Below are positions 1-7,573 of a DNA stretch of 23,174 bases, in pieces (positions within the stretch are counted from its first letter, which is position 1; each line of letters opens with the position of its first letter). Both the position numbers and the translations under genes were made by a program. The notes beneath the pieces are model-generated. The model searched no databases, was not told the DNA's origin, and saw nothing but the letters and a program-made list of their open reading frames with translations. This DNA comes from Opitutia bacterium. Lineage in GTDB: Bacteria; Verrucomicrobiota; Verrucomicrobiae; Opitutales; UBA953. Where the stretch lies: NCBI GenBank assembly GCA_947465345.1, contig CANHZL010000016.1, forward strand, positions 1-23,174, given 5' to 3'.

Positions 1-872
1 CAGGCGCGGCTCTTCACGGCCTTCACCTTCACCTTACGGTGGGCGAGGGCGCGGAGGAGGCTGGCGAGCTTCGACTTCATCTCCTTGCGGTGGATGATCA
101 TGTCGATGAGGCCGCGCTTCAGGAGGAACTCGGAAGACTGGAAGCCTTCGGGCAGATCCTGGTTGGTCGTCTCCTTGATCACGCGGGCGCCGGCGAAGCC
201 GATGAGCGCACCGGGTTCGGCGACGATCACGTCACCGAGGGTGGCGTAGCTGGCCATGACGCCGGCCATCGTGGGATTGGTGAGGACGGCGATGTAAGGC
301 AGGCCGGCCGCGCGGAGCTTCGCGAGGGCGGCGCTGGTCTTGGCCATCTGCATCAGGGAAAGGATCCCTTCCTGCATACGGGCTCCACCGGAGGCGCAGA
401 CGACGACGCACGGGCACTTCAGCTTGATCGCGCGCTCGATGGCGCGGGTGACCTTCTCGCCAGCGACGGAGCCCATCGAGGCGCCCATGAACGAGAAATC
501 CATGATCGCGAGGGAGACCGGGAGGCCGTCCATCAGTCCGTGGCCGCAGATAACGGAATCGCGGAGGCCAGACTTCTTCTGGTGCTGGGCGAGGCGCTCG
601 GGGTAGGAGCCGCCCGCGGTGAATTTGAGGGGGTCCTTGGAGGCCAGCTTGCTGTCGGTCTCCTTCCAGGAGCCGTCGTCGATCAGGAGGGCGATGCGGC
701 GCTTGGTGGACAGGCGTTCGTGGTAGCCGCTAATCGGGAAAACGTTCCAATTGGCCTCGAGGTCCTTGGTGTAGACCATCTCGCCGTCGAGGGGACACTT
801 GGTCCAGAGGCCTGCCGGGATATCCTTCTTCTTAGGAGTCGGGGTGTGCGTACGCTTGCGGAAGACAGCCAT
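1..872 (-). CDS. accD: Acetyl-CoA carboxylase carboxyltransferase subunit beta (partial at left edge)
   Basis: This is the beta half of the carboxyltransferase that moves the carboxyl group from biotin on AccB to acetyl-CoA, giving malonyl-CoA for fatty acid synthesis in the cytoplasm. The protein starts [19 protein letters not shown]. It carries the family block [11 protein letters not shown] (residues 17-27), and the crotonase-fold carboxyltransferase core follows with [14 protein letters not shown] and SGGARMQEG. About 290 codons are visible, which is near full length. The last codon begins TG at positions 2-1, so the stop may be just outside the window. The N-terminal zinc ribbon is degenerate: C26 is present, but the other three expected cysteines are D29, F45 and S48. 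The next gene upstream on the same strand ends 122 bp away. That AT-richer gap may hold a promoter, but I see no convincing -35/-10 pair. Confidence 0.95.
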   Translation of the reverse strand, partial: MAVFRKRTHTPTPKKKDIPAGLWTKCPLDGEMVYTKDLEANWNVFPISGYHERLSTKRRIALLIDDGSWKETDSKLASKDPLKFTAGGSYPERLAQHQKKSGLRDSVICGHGLMDGLPVSLAIMDFSFMGASMGSVAGEKVTRAIERAIKLKCPCVVVCASGGARMQEGILSLMQMAKTSAALAKLRAAGLPYIAVLTNPTMAGVMASYATLGDVIVAEPGALIGFAGARVIKETTNQDLPEGFQSSEFLLKRGLIDMIIHRKEMKSKLASLLRALAHRKVKVKAVKSRA

Positions 873-994
873 GGTGAATGCCCGGAGATTGAAGGGTTAT
901 CCACGAAAGCGGAAGGTCAAATAGACTGCCAAACAGGACAAAATTGCCCCATTTGCTATGCCGAAAAGGGTTTGGCGGTCAAAACTGCTCCTCT

Positions 995-2011
995 TCACGT
1001 TTTACGCCGTCTGACGCGCCTGATGTGGGAGTATTTTCGCCAATCAGAGACCCACATGAAGAACAAGGACGCCGTCTTGATGATGCCGCCGCACTTGATC
1101 AGCCGCCAGGCGGAAGGAAGCCAAAGAGACCGGGGGGCGTTACTCAGAGACAGGGAGGTGAGCTCGTGACGGCAGATCGACCTTCGCACCAGGCTGGCGA
1201 CGAGGGCGAATTTCTTCTTGTCGACCTGTCCTCCCCGGCGCGCCGACTCCAAATCGGACATCCATTTGGTCGATTTGGTCGCGACCAGGCTAGCCCACTG
1301 GGCTTCTCCCTCGATCATTTCCTGCTCGGAGCGCTCCCGGATGTCGAAGTTACTGACGTTGCTGGCATGCATGCGGTAGTCCACGAGGATTGTCCCGTAA
1401 TACATCACCGAGCCGAGGATCAGCGCCCGGAAGATGGAGTCGGCGTCTTCGGCGCCGCCACCCGGCGGCAATGGGCCGAAGACATCAAGCAAGCTCCGGT
1501 GATAGGCCGCGACCGCCCCGGTCACCGGGGCGCCCGCATATAAATTCTTTCGCCAACCTCCGTGCTCGAAAGTCTGCGTAATCAGAGACGCAGGGCGAGA
1601 TGGGATCGGCACCCCTTCGGCATCGATATAACGACTCGCACAAGTCATCGCGCGGACCTTCGGGTTTTGCGCGAAAGCTTCAGCCATCAGGCGCGCCCGC
1701 GAAGGGTAAGAAACATCATCGCCGGCCATGACCACGAAGACGTCGCCGGTCGCGACGGCCAAAGTGGCATTAAAATTAGCCACGACCCCCAGGTTTTTCT
1801 CGTGCTTGATGAACTTGACGGTGACGTGCGGCCTGGGGTTTTCCGCCAACACGCTTTCGATCACGGCCACCGTGGCATCAGGCGAGGCATCGTCGCCGAT
1901 GATGAGCTCGTAAGCGGGGAGATCTTGGTTCAACGCCCCCAGGAGGGCCTGCCTGACGTACCTCTCTTGCTTATAAGAGACGAATATGACGGAGACGGAC
2001 GGCAGCTTCAT
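995..2011 (-). CDS. Glycosyltransferase family 2 (copy 1 of a tandem pair)
   Basis: A GT-A fold family 2 glycosyltransferase of 338 aa, expected to move a sugar from a nucleotide donor onto a growing surface glycan at the inner membrane face. The N-terminus PSVSVIFVSYKQERYV is the typical first strand. GDDASPD (39-45) binds the nucleotide, and MAGDD (95-99) supplies the metal-binding aspartates. A later GGAEDADSIFRALI segment fits the acceptor or base region. The start is set at 2011: GAGG lies 9 nt upstream, and the neighbouring paralogue starts with the same MKLPSVSV. A longer frame runs to 2074 but adds no conserved sequence. It is over half identical to the gene at 2180-3193 along its length, so the two arose by tandem duplication. 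Donor and acceptor cannot be told from sequence. Confidence 0.9.
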   Translation of the reverse strand: MKLPSVSVIFVSYKQERYVRQALLGALNQDLPAYELIIGDDASPDATVAVIESVLAENPRPHVTVKFIKHEKNLGVVANFNATLAVATGDVFVVMAGDDVSYPSRARLMAEAFAQNPKVRAMTCASRYIDAEGVPIPSRPASLITQTFEHGGWRKNLYAGAPVTGAVAAYHRSLLDVFGPLPPGGGAEDADSIFRALILGSVMYYGTILVDYRMHASNVSNFDIRERSEQEMIEGEAQWASLVATKSTKWMSDLESARRGGQVDKKKFALVASLVRRSICRHELTSLSLSNAPRSLWLPSAWRLIKCGGIIKTASLFFMWVSDWRKYSHIRRVRRRKT

Positions 2012-2179
2012 GGGAATCATCCTCGATGAATGGGGCGTTGCGGCGCTGCGCGTAAAACAACCATGGCGAATCACAGAAATTTATAGTATAATCCGTTAAA
2101 GCGGAAGGGGAAACATGCAGTCCACAGGCGAAAACAAGGTAGCCGGCGTTTCCTTCGCGCAACCCGTTACGTCGAACGC
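2012..2179. other. 168-bp spacer between the two GT2 paralogues
   Basis: No coding sequence is supported here. On the minus strand an AT-rich island (about 2076-2092) contains TATACT followed by TATAAA, unusual in this GC-rich window. It could be the -10 region of a promoter for the downstream GT2 and accD. No good -35 box sits at the usual distance, so this is only a candidate. Confidence 0.3.
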
Positions 2180-3193
2180 TCAGCCCTTTCGCCCGCGGGC
2201 CCACTTCAGGTACGCAGCCCGCTGGCCCGGCACAAATCGCATAAGGAAAAACTTCAGAACCTTGATATCTCCGCGCCGGATCAGCCTCCACGCGGCAGGC
2301 CACCAAAGTGAAAGGGGTGCCCGAGTCAGGGATAAGGCCGAGAGAGCGTGCCGGGAGACAAACCGTTCGACCACCCAGGCGAGGTGTGCCTGTCGTCGTC
2401 CGTCTACATGGCCGACCTTGAGGGCCAGGCCTAAGTCCCGCAACCATTGGACATCACATCTTGCGAAGGAGTTCGCAACCCAGAGATGCTTCGCGAGCAG
2501 CTCCTCGTCTGTCAGTTCCTTGACCTCAAAATTACAGATGCTACCGCCATGCATGCGGTAGTCCAGGAGCACCTCACCATAGTACTGGGCGCGACCCAGC
2601 AGCAAAGCCCTGAAAGTGAAGTCGATGTCTTCACCTCCGGCGTCAGGAGGCAAAGGGCCGAAGATATCATAGAGGCTTCGGTGGTAGGAGGCGCACGCGC
2701 CCGTGATGGGAGTGCCGGCGAAGGGGTCCTTTCGGCGGGGGCCATGCTCGAAGACCTGCGTCCGTAAGTCGGGCGGCCTACTGGGCAAGGCCTTACCGCC
2801 GGCGTCGACGAGGCGGCTCCCGCAGGTCACCGTCCGGAGCGTCGGGTCGGCGGCGTACGCCTCAGCCATCTTACGAGCCCGTGCGGGGTATGAGACGTCA
2901 TCGCCCGCCATCAGGACGAAGATTTCGCCCGTCGCCATGCCCAAGGCCACGTTGAAGTTGCCGAGGAGGCCGAGGTTCTTCGGCTGGCGGAGGGTCTTCA
3001 CCCGGATGCCAGGCCGAAGCGATTCGGCCAACACGCGATCGATGACGGCCCACGTGCCGTCAGGTGAAGCGTCGTCCGCGATGATAAGTTCAAATTCTGG
3101 GAGATTTTGCGCCAGCGCCGCCCGCAACGCCTCTTCGACAAAACGTTCCTGTTTATAAGACAGGAAGACCACCGAGACGGACGGCAGTTTCAT
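2180..3193 (-). CDS. Glycosyltransferase family 2 (copy 2 of a tandem pair)
   Basis: A 337-aa GT-A glycosyltransferase, colinear with the gene at 995-2011. It shows MKLPSVSVVFLSYKQERFV at the N-terminus, ADDASPD (39-45) for nucleotide binding, MAGDD (95-99) as the metal-binding motif, and GGEDIDFTFRALLLG in the second half. It differs most from its paralogue in the C-terminal hundred residues, which suggests a different acceptor or donor. The chosen ATG at 3193 lies 4 bp after the stop of the M20 peptidase gene and matches the paralogue's start. A GTG at 3211 is in frame but would overlap that gene. The tight spacing puts it in one transcription unit with the peptidase. The exact sugar is not predictable. 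Confidence 0.9.
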   Translation of the reverse strand: MKLPSVSVVFLSYKQERFVEEALRAALAQNLPEFELIIADDASPDGTWAVIDRVLAESLRPGIRVKTLRQPKNLGLLGNFNVALGMATGEIFVLMAGDDVSYPARARKMAEAYAADPTLRTVTCGSRLVDAGGKALPSRPPDLRTQVFEHGPRRKDPFAGTPITGACASYHRSLYDIFGPLPPDAGGEDIDFTFRALLLGRAQYYGEVLLDYRMHGGSICNFEVKELTDEELLAKHLWVANSFARCDVQWLRDLGLALKVGHVDGRRQAHLAWVVERFVSRHALSALSLTRAPLSLWWPAAWRLIRRGDIKVLKFFLMRFVPGQRAAYLKWARGRKG

Positions 3194-3197
3194 TAGC

Positions 3198-4583
3198 TCA
3201 GCGGTTGCCACGATCGGTGCCGGCGAGACGCTCGAGGAGTTTCTCGTAGGCGTTCACGGCGCGCTCAGCCATGACGAGCTCGAAGTTCTCGTTCGGGGCA
3301 TGGAGGTGCGACTCAGGCGTGAACAGGCCAATCATGACGGAATCAAGCCCAGTCTCACGACGGATGTCGCCAATGATGGGCACGCTGCCTCCTTCGCGAA
3401 GGTAGAGGGGGCGTTTGCCAAAAGCTTCGCCGATAGCCTTGTCGGCCTCGCGGAAAGCCTTGGCGAGGACGGGATTCTGGCCGGCCGGGGTGTTCGGGCG
3501 ATCAGGCGGACAGACGTAGTAGGCCGCATTGCCCTGCATCTCGATGAGGTCGACGCGTACGCCCTTGGGAGCGCGAGCATGGATGGCCGCGGCGACCTTG
3601 CGGTGCACATCGGCCGGATCTTGGCCAGGGACGAGGCGGCAGGTGATCTTGGCGAAGACCTTCGAAGGGATGACGGTCTTGGAGCCCTTACCCTGGTAGC
3701 CGCCGCCGATGCCGTTGAACTCGAGCGTCGGCGCGAAGCGCACGGCCTCGAGACCGTCGAGACCCGGAGCGGGATGGAGTTCGTCGACCCCGAGGGCGCG
3801 GCGGTAGCCGTCTTCGCTGAGCGGGAGCTTGCGAAGTTCTTCGCGTTCCCAGCGGGTCGGCTGTTCGACACCGTCGTAGAAGCCTTCGACCGTGACGGCG
3901 TTATCTGCGTCATGCAGCGAAGAGCAAAGTTCAGCCAGAGCCTGGATGGGATTGTACACCGCGCCGCCATGCAGGCCGGAATGCAGGTCAGACTTCGGGC
4001 CCGTCAGGCCGACCTCAAGGCCGATGATGCCGCGCAGGGCCGTCGTGATGACGATCTGGTCGGACGACGGCGAGGCGGTGTCAGACAGGATGACGCAGTC
4101 GGCCTCGGCGAGCTCGGCCTTATGGTTATGCAGGAATTCTGGGAAGCTCGGGGAGCCGATCTCCTCTTCCCCTTCGATCAGGAACGTGATGCGCAGCGGC
4201 AGGTTCGGGCAGCGCTTGAGCAAGCGGGCGAGCGCGACGACGGCGACCAAGTGCGGGCCCTTGTTGTCGGCGGTGCCGCGACCCCAGATCTTGCCATCAC
4301 GCACGACCGGCTCGAAGGCCGGGGAGGTCCAGAGATTCAGCGGGTCGGCAGGCTGGACGTCGTAGTGACCGTAGAGGACGATGTGCGGCCATTCCTTCGG
4401 GCCACGGCGACGGCCGAGCACAATTGGATGCAGGGGCGTCGAGATAACTTCGACCTCGAGGCCTGCCTGTTTGAGCAACCCGCAGATATGTTCGCGGGCG
4501 CCGTCCATGCCCGCCTTGAAAGCCGGGTCGGTGGACACGCTCGGGTGCTTCACATAATCGATCAGTTCGCGGACGAGATCCAT
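3198..4583 (-). CDS. M20 family metallodipeptidase
   Basis: A cytoplasmic zinc aminoacylase/dipeptidase of the M20/M25/M40 clan, 461 aa, a normal length for the dipeptidase branch. Metal-site motifs are in order: YGHYDVQPAD (71-80, with H73 and D75), GRGTADNKGP (101-110, bridging D106), EGEEEIGS (137-144, general base and metal ligand), LSDTASPSSDQ, and a C-terminal HAPNENF histidine. The lid/dimerisation domain between the third and last motifs holds SDLHSGLHGG. The start is placed at MDLVRELIDYVKHPSVSTD. A longer frame to a GTG at 4655 would run through a period-8 repeat array and has no conserved residues. It is the first gene of a unit with two GT2 genes. A dipeptidase feeding on peptidoglycan-derived or dietary peptides has no obvious link to glycan assembly. 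Confidence 0.93.
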   Translation of the reverse strand: MDLVRELIDYVKHPSVSTDPAFKAGMDGAREHICGLLKQAGLEVEVISTPLHPIVLGRRRGPKEWPHIVLYGHYDVQPADPLNLWTSPAFEPVVRDGKIWGRGTADNKGPHLVAVVALARLLKRCPNLPLRITFLIEGEEEIGSPSFPEFLHNHKAELAEADCVILSDTASPSSDQIVITTALRGIIGLEVGLTGPKSDLHSGLHGGAVYNPIQALAELCSSLHDADNAVTVEGFYDGVEQPTRWEREELRKLPLSEDGYRRALGVDELHPAPGLDGLEAVRFAPTLEFNGIGGGYQGKGSKTVIPSKVFAKITCRLVPGQDPADVHRKVAAAIHARAPKGVRVDLIEMQGNAAYYVCPPDRPNTPAGQNPVLAKAFREADKAIGEAFGKRPLYLREGGSVPIIGDIRRETGLDSVMIGLFTPESHLHAPNENFELVMAERAVNAYEKLLERLAGTDRGNR

Positions 4584-4623
4584 GCCTTCATTAGGCAGGG
4601 AAGAAGCCGGAGGGCAACCCCTA

Positions 4624-4703
4624 GAGGTTAAGAGGACCGGAGGGCCCGAGGACACGAGCGAGGCAAAGTTGATCCGTTGAACGGTTGGCCAGTTGGCCAG
4701 AGC
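4624..4703 (+). repeat. Octamer tandem array, left arm
   Basis: Read on the plus strand, units start every 8 bp with GAGG at 4624, 4632, 4640 and 4648. A 4-bp slip (GAGC) is followed by another GAGG unit at 4660, then GTTG units at 4668, 4676, 4684 and 4692. The last two are both GTTGGCCA. The same two unit types occur in the same order on the minus strand of the right arm. Confidence 0.85.
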
Positions 4704-4716
4704 GTCACAAACTTCG

Positions 4717-4750
4717 GGTGGCAGGTGGCAGCCTCAGGTGGCGGGTGGCG
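4717..4750 (+). repeat. Heptamer repeat GGTGGCR inside the intergenic element
   Basis: Two copies of GGTGGCA (4717-4730), a 6-bp interruption, then two copies of GGTGGCG (4737-4750). The flanking words AACTTCGGG (4710-4718) and CCTCAGGT (4732-4739) recur directly joined at 14538-14554. Confidence 0.75.
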
Positions 4751-4804
4751 GGCAAAACCCTCCTGCGGCCTGGAACGAAACTCCCTGCCTCACCCCTGCC
4801 CCGA

Positions 4805-4908
4805 TGCCTCCCTTGCCAACGGGCCAACTGGTCAACCGTTCAACTAACGCTGCCTCTCTCCGTCCCTCCGGTCCTCAGGCCCTCTAGTCCTCGTGTCCTC
4901 GATTCCTC
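4805..4908 (-). repeat. Octamer tandem array, right (inverted) arm
   Basis: Thirteen units lie in one unbroken 8-bp register. Read on the minus strand from 4908 there are six GAGG-type units (including GAGGACAC and GAGGACCG, both also in the left arm) and two divergent units. Four GTTG-type units follow, and the array ends with GGGAGGCA (4812-4805). Positions 4822-4844 are the reverse complement of 4676-4698 with one mismatch in 23. Confidence 0.85.
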
Positions 4909-4959
4909 CGGGCCGCTCTTTTTCCTTCCCCCTTCCCTGTCTCTGGGGAGAGTAAAGGC

Positions 4960-6147
4960 ATGTCCCCCGCGGAACAGTTGAAGGTCATGAAGTCCCGCAC
5001 CGATAAATTCATCGGTGAGGCGGAGATTCTCAAGCGTCTCGAGGCCGGCAAGACCCTCCGCGTGAAGCTCGGCGTCGACCCTACCCGCCCCGACCTGACC
5101 TTCGGGCACATGGTGGTCTTCAATAAGCTCCGCCAGTTCCAGGAACTCGGCCACCAGGCCGTCCTCATCATCGGCGACTACACCACGCGTATCGGCGACC
5201 CCACCGGCAAGTCCGAGACGCGCCCCGTCCTCTCCGAACAGGAGATTGAGGAAAACGCCAAGACCTACCTCGAGCAGGCGTTCCGCATCCTCGACCCGAA
5301 GAAGACCGAAGTCCGCCGCAACAGCGAGTGGTTCGGTAAGATGTCGTTCCTCGACGCGCTCCAGCTCAGCCGCCGCATGACGGTGGCGCAAATGCTTGCA
5401 CGCGATGATTTCGCCAAGCGCTACACTTCCAAGACGCCCATCTCGATTGTCGAGTTCCTCTACCCGCTCCTGCAGGGCTACGACTCCGTCATGCTTAAGG
5501 CTGACATCGAGATTGGCGGCAGCGACCAGCTCTTCAACATGCTCGTCGGGCGCGACCTGCAGGAGCAAGACCAGCTTCCCCCTCAAGCAGTCCTCGGCAT
5601 GCCCCTCCTCGTCGGCCTCGACGGCGAGCACAAGATGTCGAAGTCGCTTGGTAACTACATCGCCTTCAACCACGGCGCGAAAGACATGTTCGGCCGCATC
5701 ATGTCGGTGCCTGACGCCACCATGTGGGTCTACTACGACCTCCTCCTGCTCTCGACGCCTGAAGAGATTGCCGCGCTCAAGGCCGGACACCCGATGGAAG
5801 CAAAGAAGCAGCTCGCCACGCGCCTGACGGACAAGTTCCACGGCGAGGGCGCCGGCGCTAAGGAACGCGCCGAGTTCGAGAACGTCTTCTCCAAGGGCGG
5901 CGTCCGCACGGACATGCCCGAGTTCGCCTGGGCTGCCGTCTCCGGCGGCGCGGCCGAGGTCGGCATCGTCGACCTCCTCGCCGCGACGAACCTCTTCCCC
6001 TCCAAGAAAGAGATCCGTCGCCTCATCGAAGGCGGCGCGGTCAAGATTGGCGAAGACAAGGTCTCCGACCCGGCCCAGAAGGTCACGCAGCCCGCGGGCG
6101 AGCTGGTCATCCAGGCCGGCAAGCGCACCTTCGTGAAGGTGAAGTAA
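4960..6147 (+). CDS. tyrS: Tyrosyl-tRNA synthetase
   Basis: A class I aminoacyl-tRNA synthetase that charges tRNA-Tyr, 395 aa. The Rossmann catalytic domain has LGVDPTRPDLTFGH (37-50) at the HIGH-motif site, and the tyrosine pocket is seen in GGSDQLFNML. The second signature is an intact KMSKS at 225-229. The C-terminal S4-like RNA-binding domain is visible as EIRRLIEGGAVKIGEDKVSDP-type sequence near residues 347-367. The overall pattern follows the TyrZ-like branch (LGVDPTxPDxxxGH). One oddity is that the first His of HIGH is Thr47, giving T-F-G-H, while the second His (H50) is kept. The ATG at 4960 follows GGGGAG about 9 nt upstream. The gene ends 7 bp before the stop of the convergent glycosyltransferase gene. 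Confidence 0.96.
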   Translation: MSPAEQLKVMKSRTDKFIGEAEILKRLEAGKTLRVKLGVDPTRPDLTFGHMVVFNKLRQFQELGHQAVLIIGDYTTRIGDPTGKSETRPVLSEQEIEENAKTYLEQAFRILDPKKTEVRRNSEWFGKMSFLDALQLSRRMTVAQMLARDDFAKRYTSKTPISIVEFLYPLLQGYDSVMLKADIEIGGSDQLFNMLVGRDLQEQDQLPPQAVLGMPLLVGLDGEHKMSKSLGNYIAFNHGAKDMFGRIMSVPDATMWVYYDLLLLSTPEEIAALKAGHPMEAKKQLATRLTDKFHGEGAGAKERAEFENVFSKGGVRTDMPEFAWAAVSGGAAEVGIVDLLAATNLFPSKKEIRRLIEGGAVKIGEDKVSDPAQKVTQPAGELVIQAGKRTFVKVK

Positions 6148-6154
6148 GGGACGT

Positions 6155-7438
6155 TTACGCCTCGCGCGCCAACGGGCGTCGCGAGCCGTAACCACGGAGC
6201 ACGTTGCGCAGGAGCTGACGGAGCTTGGGCATCGGATACGGGTGCGGGGCGGGCGCGGCGGCTGGGCGCGACAAAAGAACACGCATTCTCTCGGTCGCGG
6301 CGTCAGGATGGTGATCGGCGAAGGCACGCGTGCGACAACGTTCACCGACACGCTTGGCGAAATCCGCATCCTCCAACAAAGGCCGGAGCAGCTCGGCGAC
6401 CGGCAGCTGCTTCTGGCCCGGAATCACCTCGCCGTAACCCTCCACGCCTGGTTCGCCGAAATACCCGGGCGACTCGCAAGTCTCCCGATAAACCAGTGCG
6501 AGCACGGAGGGTATGCCATACATCGCAGCCTCGCAGGCGGAAGTCCCCATCCCGACGAAAGCGGTGGCACCGGCGTAAAGCTCCGGCAAGGCCGATGGCG
6601 GCAGCGTGCCTAAGAAGTCGATGGACTTATCGACCCCTAGGCTGACCGCATATGCTTCCGTCGCGGCACGATGCGTTCCATCGCCGACTACTTTGAGACG
6701 GAGAGCAGGATACGCCTGGACCAGACAGGCGAAAGCCGCGACTAGGCCTCGTACGTATGCCTTCATCATTCCGTCGATACGGGCGACGGTCAGGAGGTAA
6801 GGAGCTGACTCGATGCGCAAAGCATGGCTGACCGCCCCGGGATGAGGGACAATCGCCGGCTCTATCCCGGCCTGGAGCGAAGCCATCCCAGCCAAGCGAG
6901 CTGCATCATCTGAGCAGGCACGATTCACCGTCAGGACGCGGCCGTGGGTAGCCAGCCCACGAAGTACGCCGTTCTCTTTCCGGCCCTTGAGCGCGTGCAA
7001 GAGTCGGCGCGGGTCAGGCCAAAGGTCGGACCAAGTAGGCCAACCGCGGCTGAGCACCGTTCCCGGGCGGATAATCAGCAGCGAGTAATCGGAGTCAGGT
7101 AGGCGACGGGCAAGCAGGCTGGCGAAATAGCTGTCGGGTAAGCCAGTGACTTCGATATGCGAAGGCTCGGGGCCGAGCAAAGCCGCTAAGTCGTCCGCAA
7201 TAACCTCCGCCATGTCGGGCGTGAAAGCGGGGCGGTTGAAGATGGCCGCGTCGACGTGAAGGAGGCGCGCGACCCGGCGGTATTGTTCATCCATCGGGCC
7301 AGGCGAGGTGATGATGACTGGCTTAAGCCCGAGACGGACGGCGCATTCCGCCCGGCGCAGGGAAAGGTACTCGCCGCCACCCACATGGTTGCCGCTGTAG
7401 ATAAAGACAGGGCGGCGAAGGCGGGGCGAAAGGGACAT
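6155..7438 (-). CDS. GT-B fold glycosyltransferase (family 4-like)
   Basis: A 427-aa retaining-type glycosyltransferase of the GT-B superfamily. The N-terminal half opens with FIYSGNHVGGGEYLSLRRA, where the Gly-rich loop binds the acceptor side. The C-terminal Rossmann domain shows LLTVARIDGMMKAYVRGL, LRLKVVGDG and IDFLGTLPPSALPELYAGA. The donor-binding segment GTSACEAAMYGIPSVLAL keeps one of the two glutamates of the family E-x7-E signature. It is likely cytoplasmic or peripheral at the inner membrane. It stands alone between tyrS (convergent) and dnaE (divergent), with no glycan gene beside it on the same strand. The ATG at 7438 is the only plausible start and has no clear ribosome binding site. 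Substrates are unknown. Confidence 0.85.
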   Translation of the reverse strand: MSLSPRLRRPVFIYSGNHVGGGEYLSLRRAECAVRLGLKPVIITSPGPMDEQYRRVARLLHVDAAIFNRPAFTPDMAEVIADDLAALLGPEPSHIEVTGLPDSYFASLLARRLPDSDYSLLIIRPGTVLSRGWPTWSDLWPDPRRLLHALKGRKENGVLRGLATHGRVLTVNRACSDDAARLAGMASLQAGIEPAIVPHPGAVSHALRIESAPYLLTVARIDGMMKAYVRGLVAAFACLVQAYPALRLKVVGDGTHRAATEAYAVSLGVDKSIDFLGTLPPSALPELYAGATAFVGMGTSACEAAMYGIPSVLALVYRETCESPGYFGEPGVEGYGEVIPGQKQLPVAELLRPLLEDADFAKRVGERCRTRAFADHHPDAATERMRVLLSRPAAAPAPHPYPMPKLRQLLRNVLRGYGSRRPLAREA

Positions 7439-7573
7439 GCGGACGGCGGCAGGACTTCATGCCTAAGCCCGCTTCGCGGGCTGGCAAGACCGCCTGTGCA
7501 TAAGTCCGCGGATAACCTCGCGGATTATGCCCTTCCCCTGCCCTCCGACGGCTCCCTATTATCGCCCTCCCGC
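7439..7573. promoter_or_regulatory. Divergent spacer between GT-B gene and dnaE with two inverted repeats
   Basis: A perfect hairpin with a 7-bp stem and TTC loop lies at 7466-7482. A second inverted repeat at 7499-7529 has 11 paired positions, one bulged G and loop GATAACCT. Neither is followed by a T run on either strand, so neither is a typical terminator. They may be operators or leader structures for one of the divergent genes. A TATTAT box at 7557-7562 lies 11 nt before the dnaE ATG. Confidence 0.5.

Larger units (their letters stand above)
4584..4959. repeat. Gene-free spacer with inverted arms of period-8 repeats
   Basis: This 376-bp divergent spacer between the M20 gene and tyrS has no supportable gene. 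It is built of two opposed arms of degenerate octamers (4624-4703 and 4805-4908) around an interior with heptamer repeats (4717-4750) and a C-rich stretch (4783-4802). Both promoters, for the minus-strand peptidase operon and for tyrS, must lie in or beside it. None is recognisable. Confidence 0.85.

Noticed and set aside
39..1169. A 376-codon plus-strand open frame over accD.
   Set aside because: The minus strand encodes a clear AccD. The plus frame is repetitive in Gly, Ala and Glu and resembles no family.
3300..4631. A 443-codon plus-strand open frame over the M20 gene.
   Set aside because: It is the mirror of a well-conserved peptidase with all metal ligands, has no recognisable domain, and is a GC-bias shadow.
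4584..4655. An N-terminal extension of the M20 peptidase to a GTG at 4655.
   Set aside because: It runs through the octamer array and lacks conserved residues. The family start is at 4583.
4624..4908. A possible CRISPR array.
   Set aside because: The units are only 8 bp with no separate spacers, the arms are inverted, and no cas genes are present.
4840..6369. A 509-codon minus-strand open frame over tyrS.
   Set aside because: It is antisense to a full-length conserved enzyme, gives low-complexity acidic sequence, and is expected from strong GC bias at third positions.
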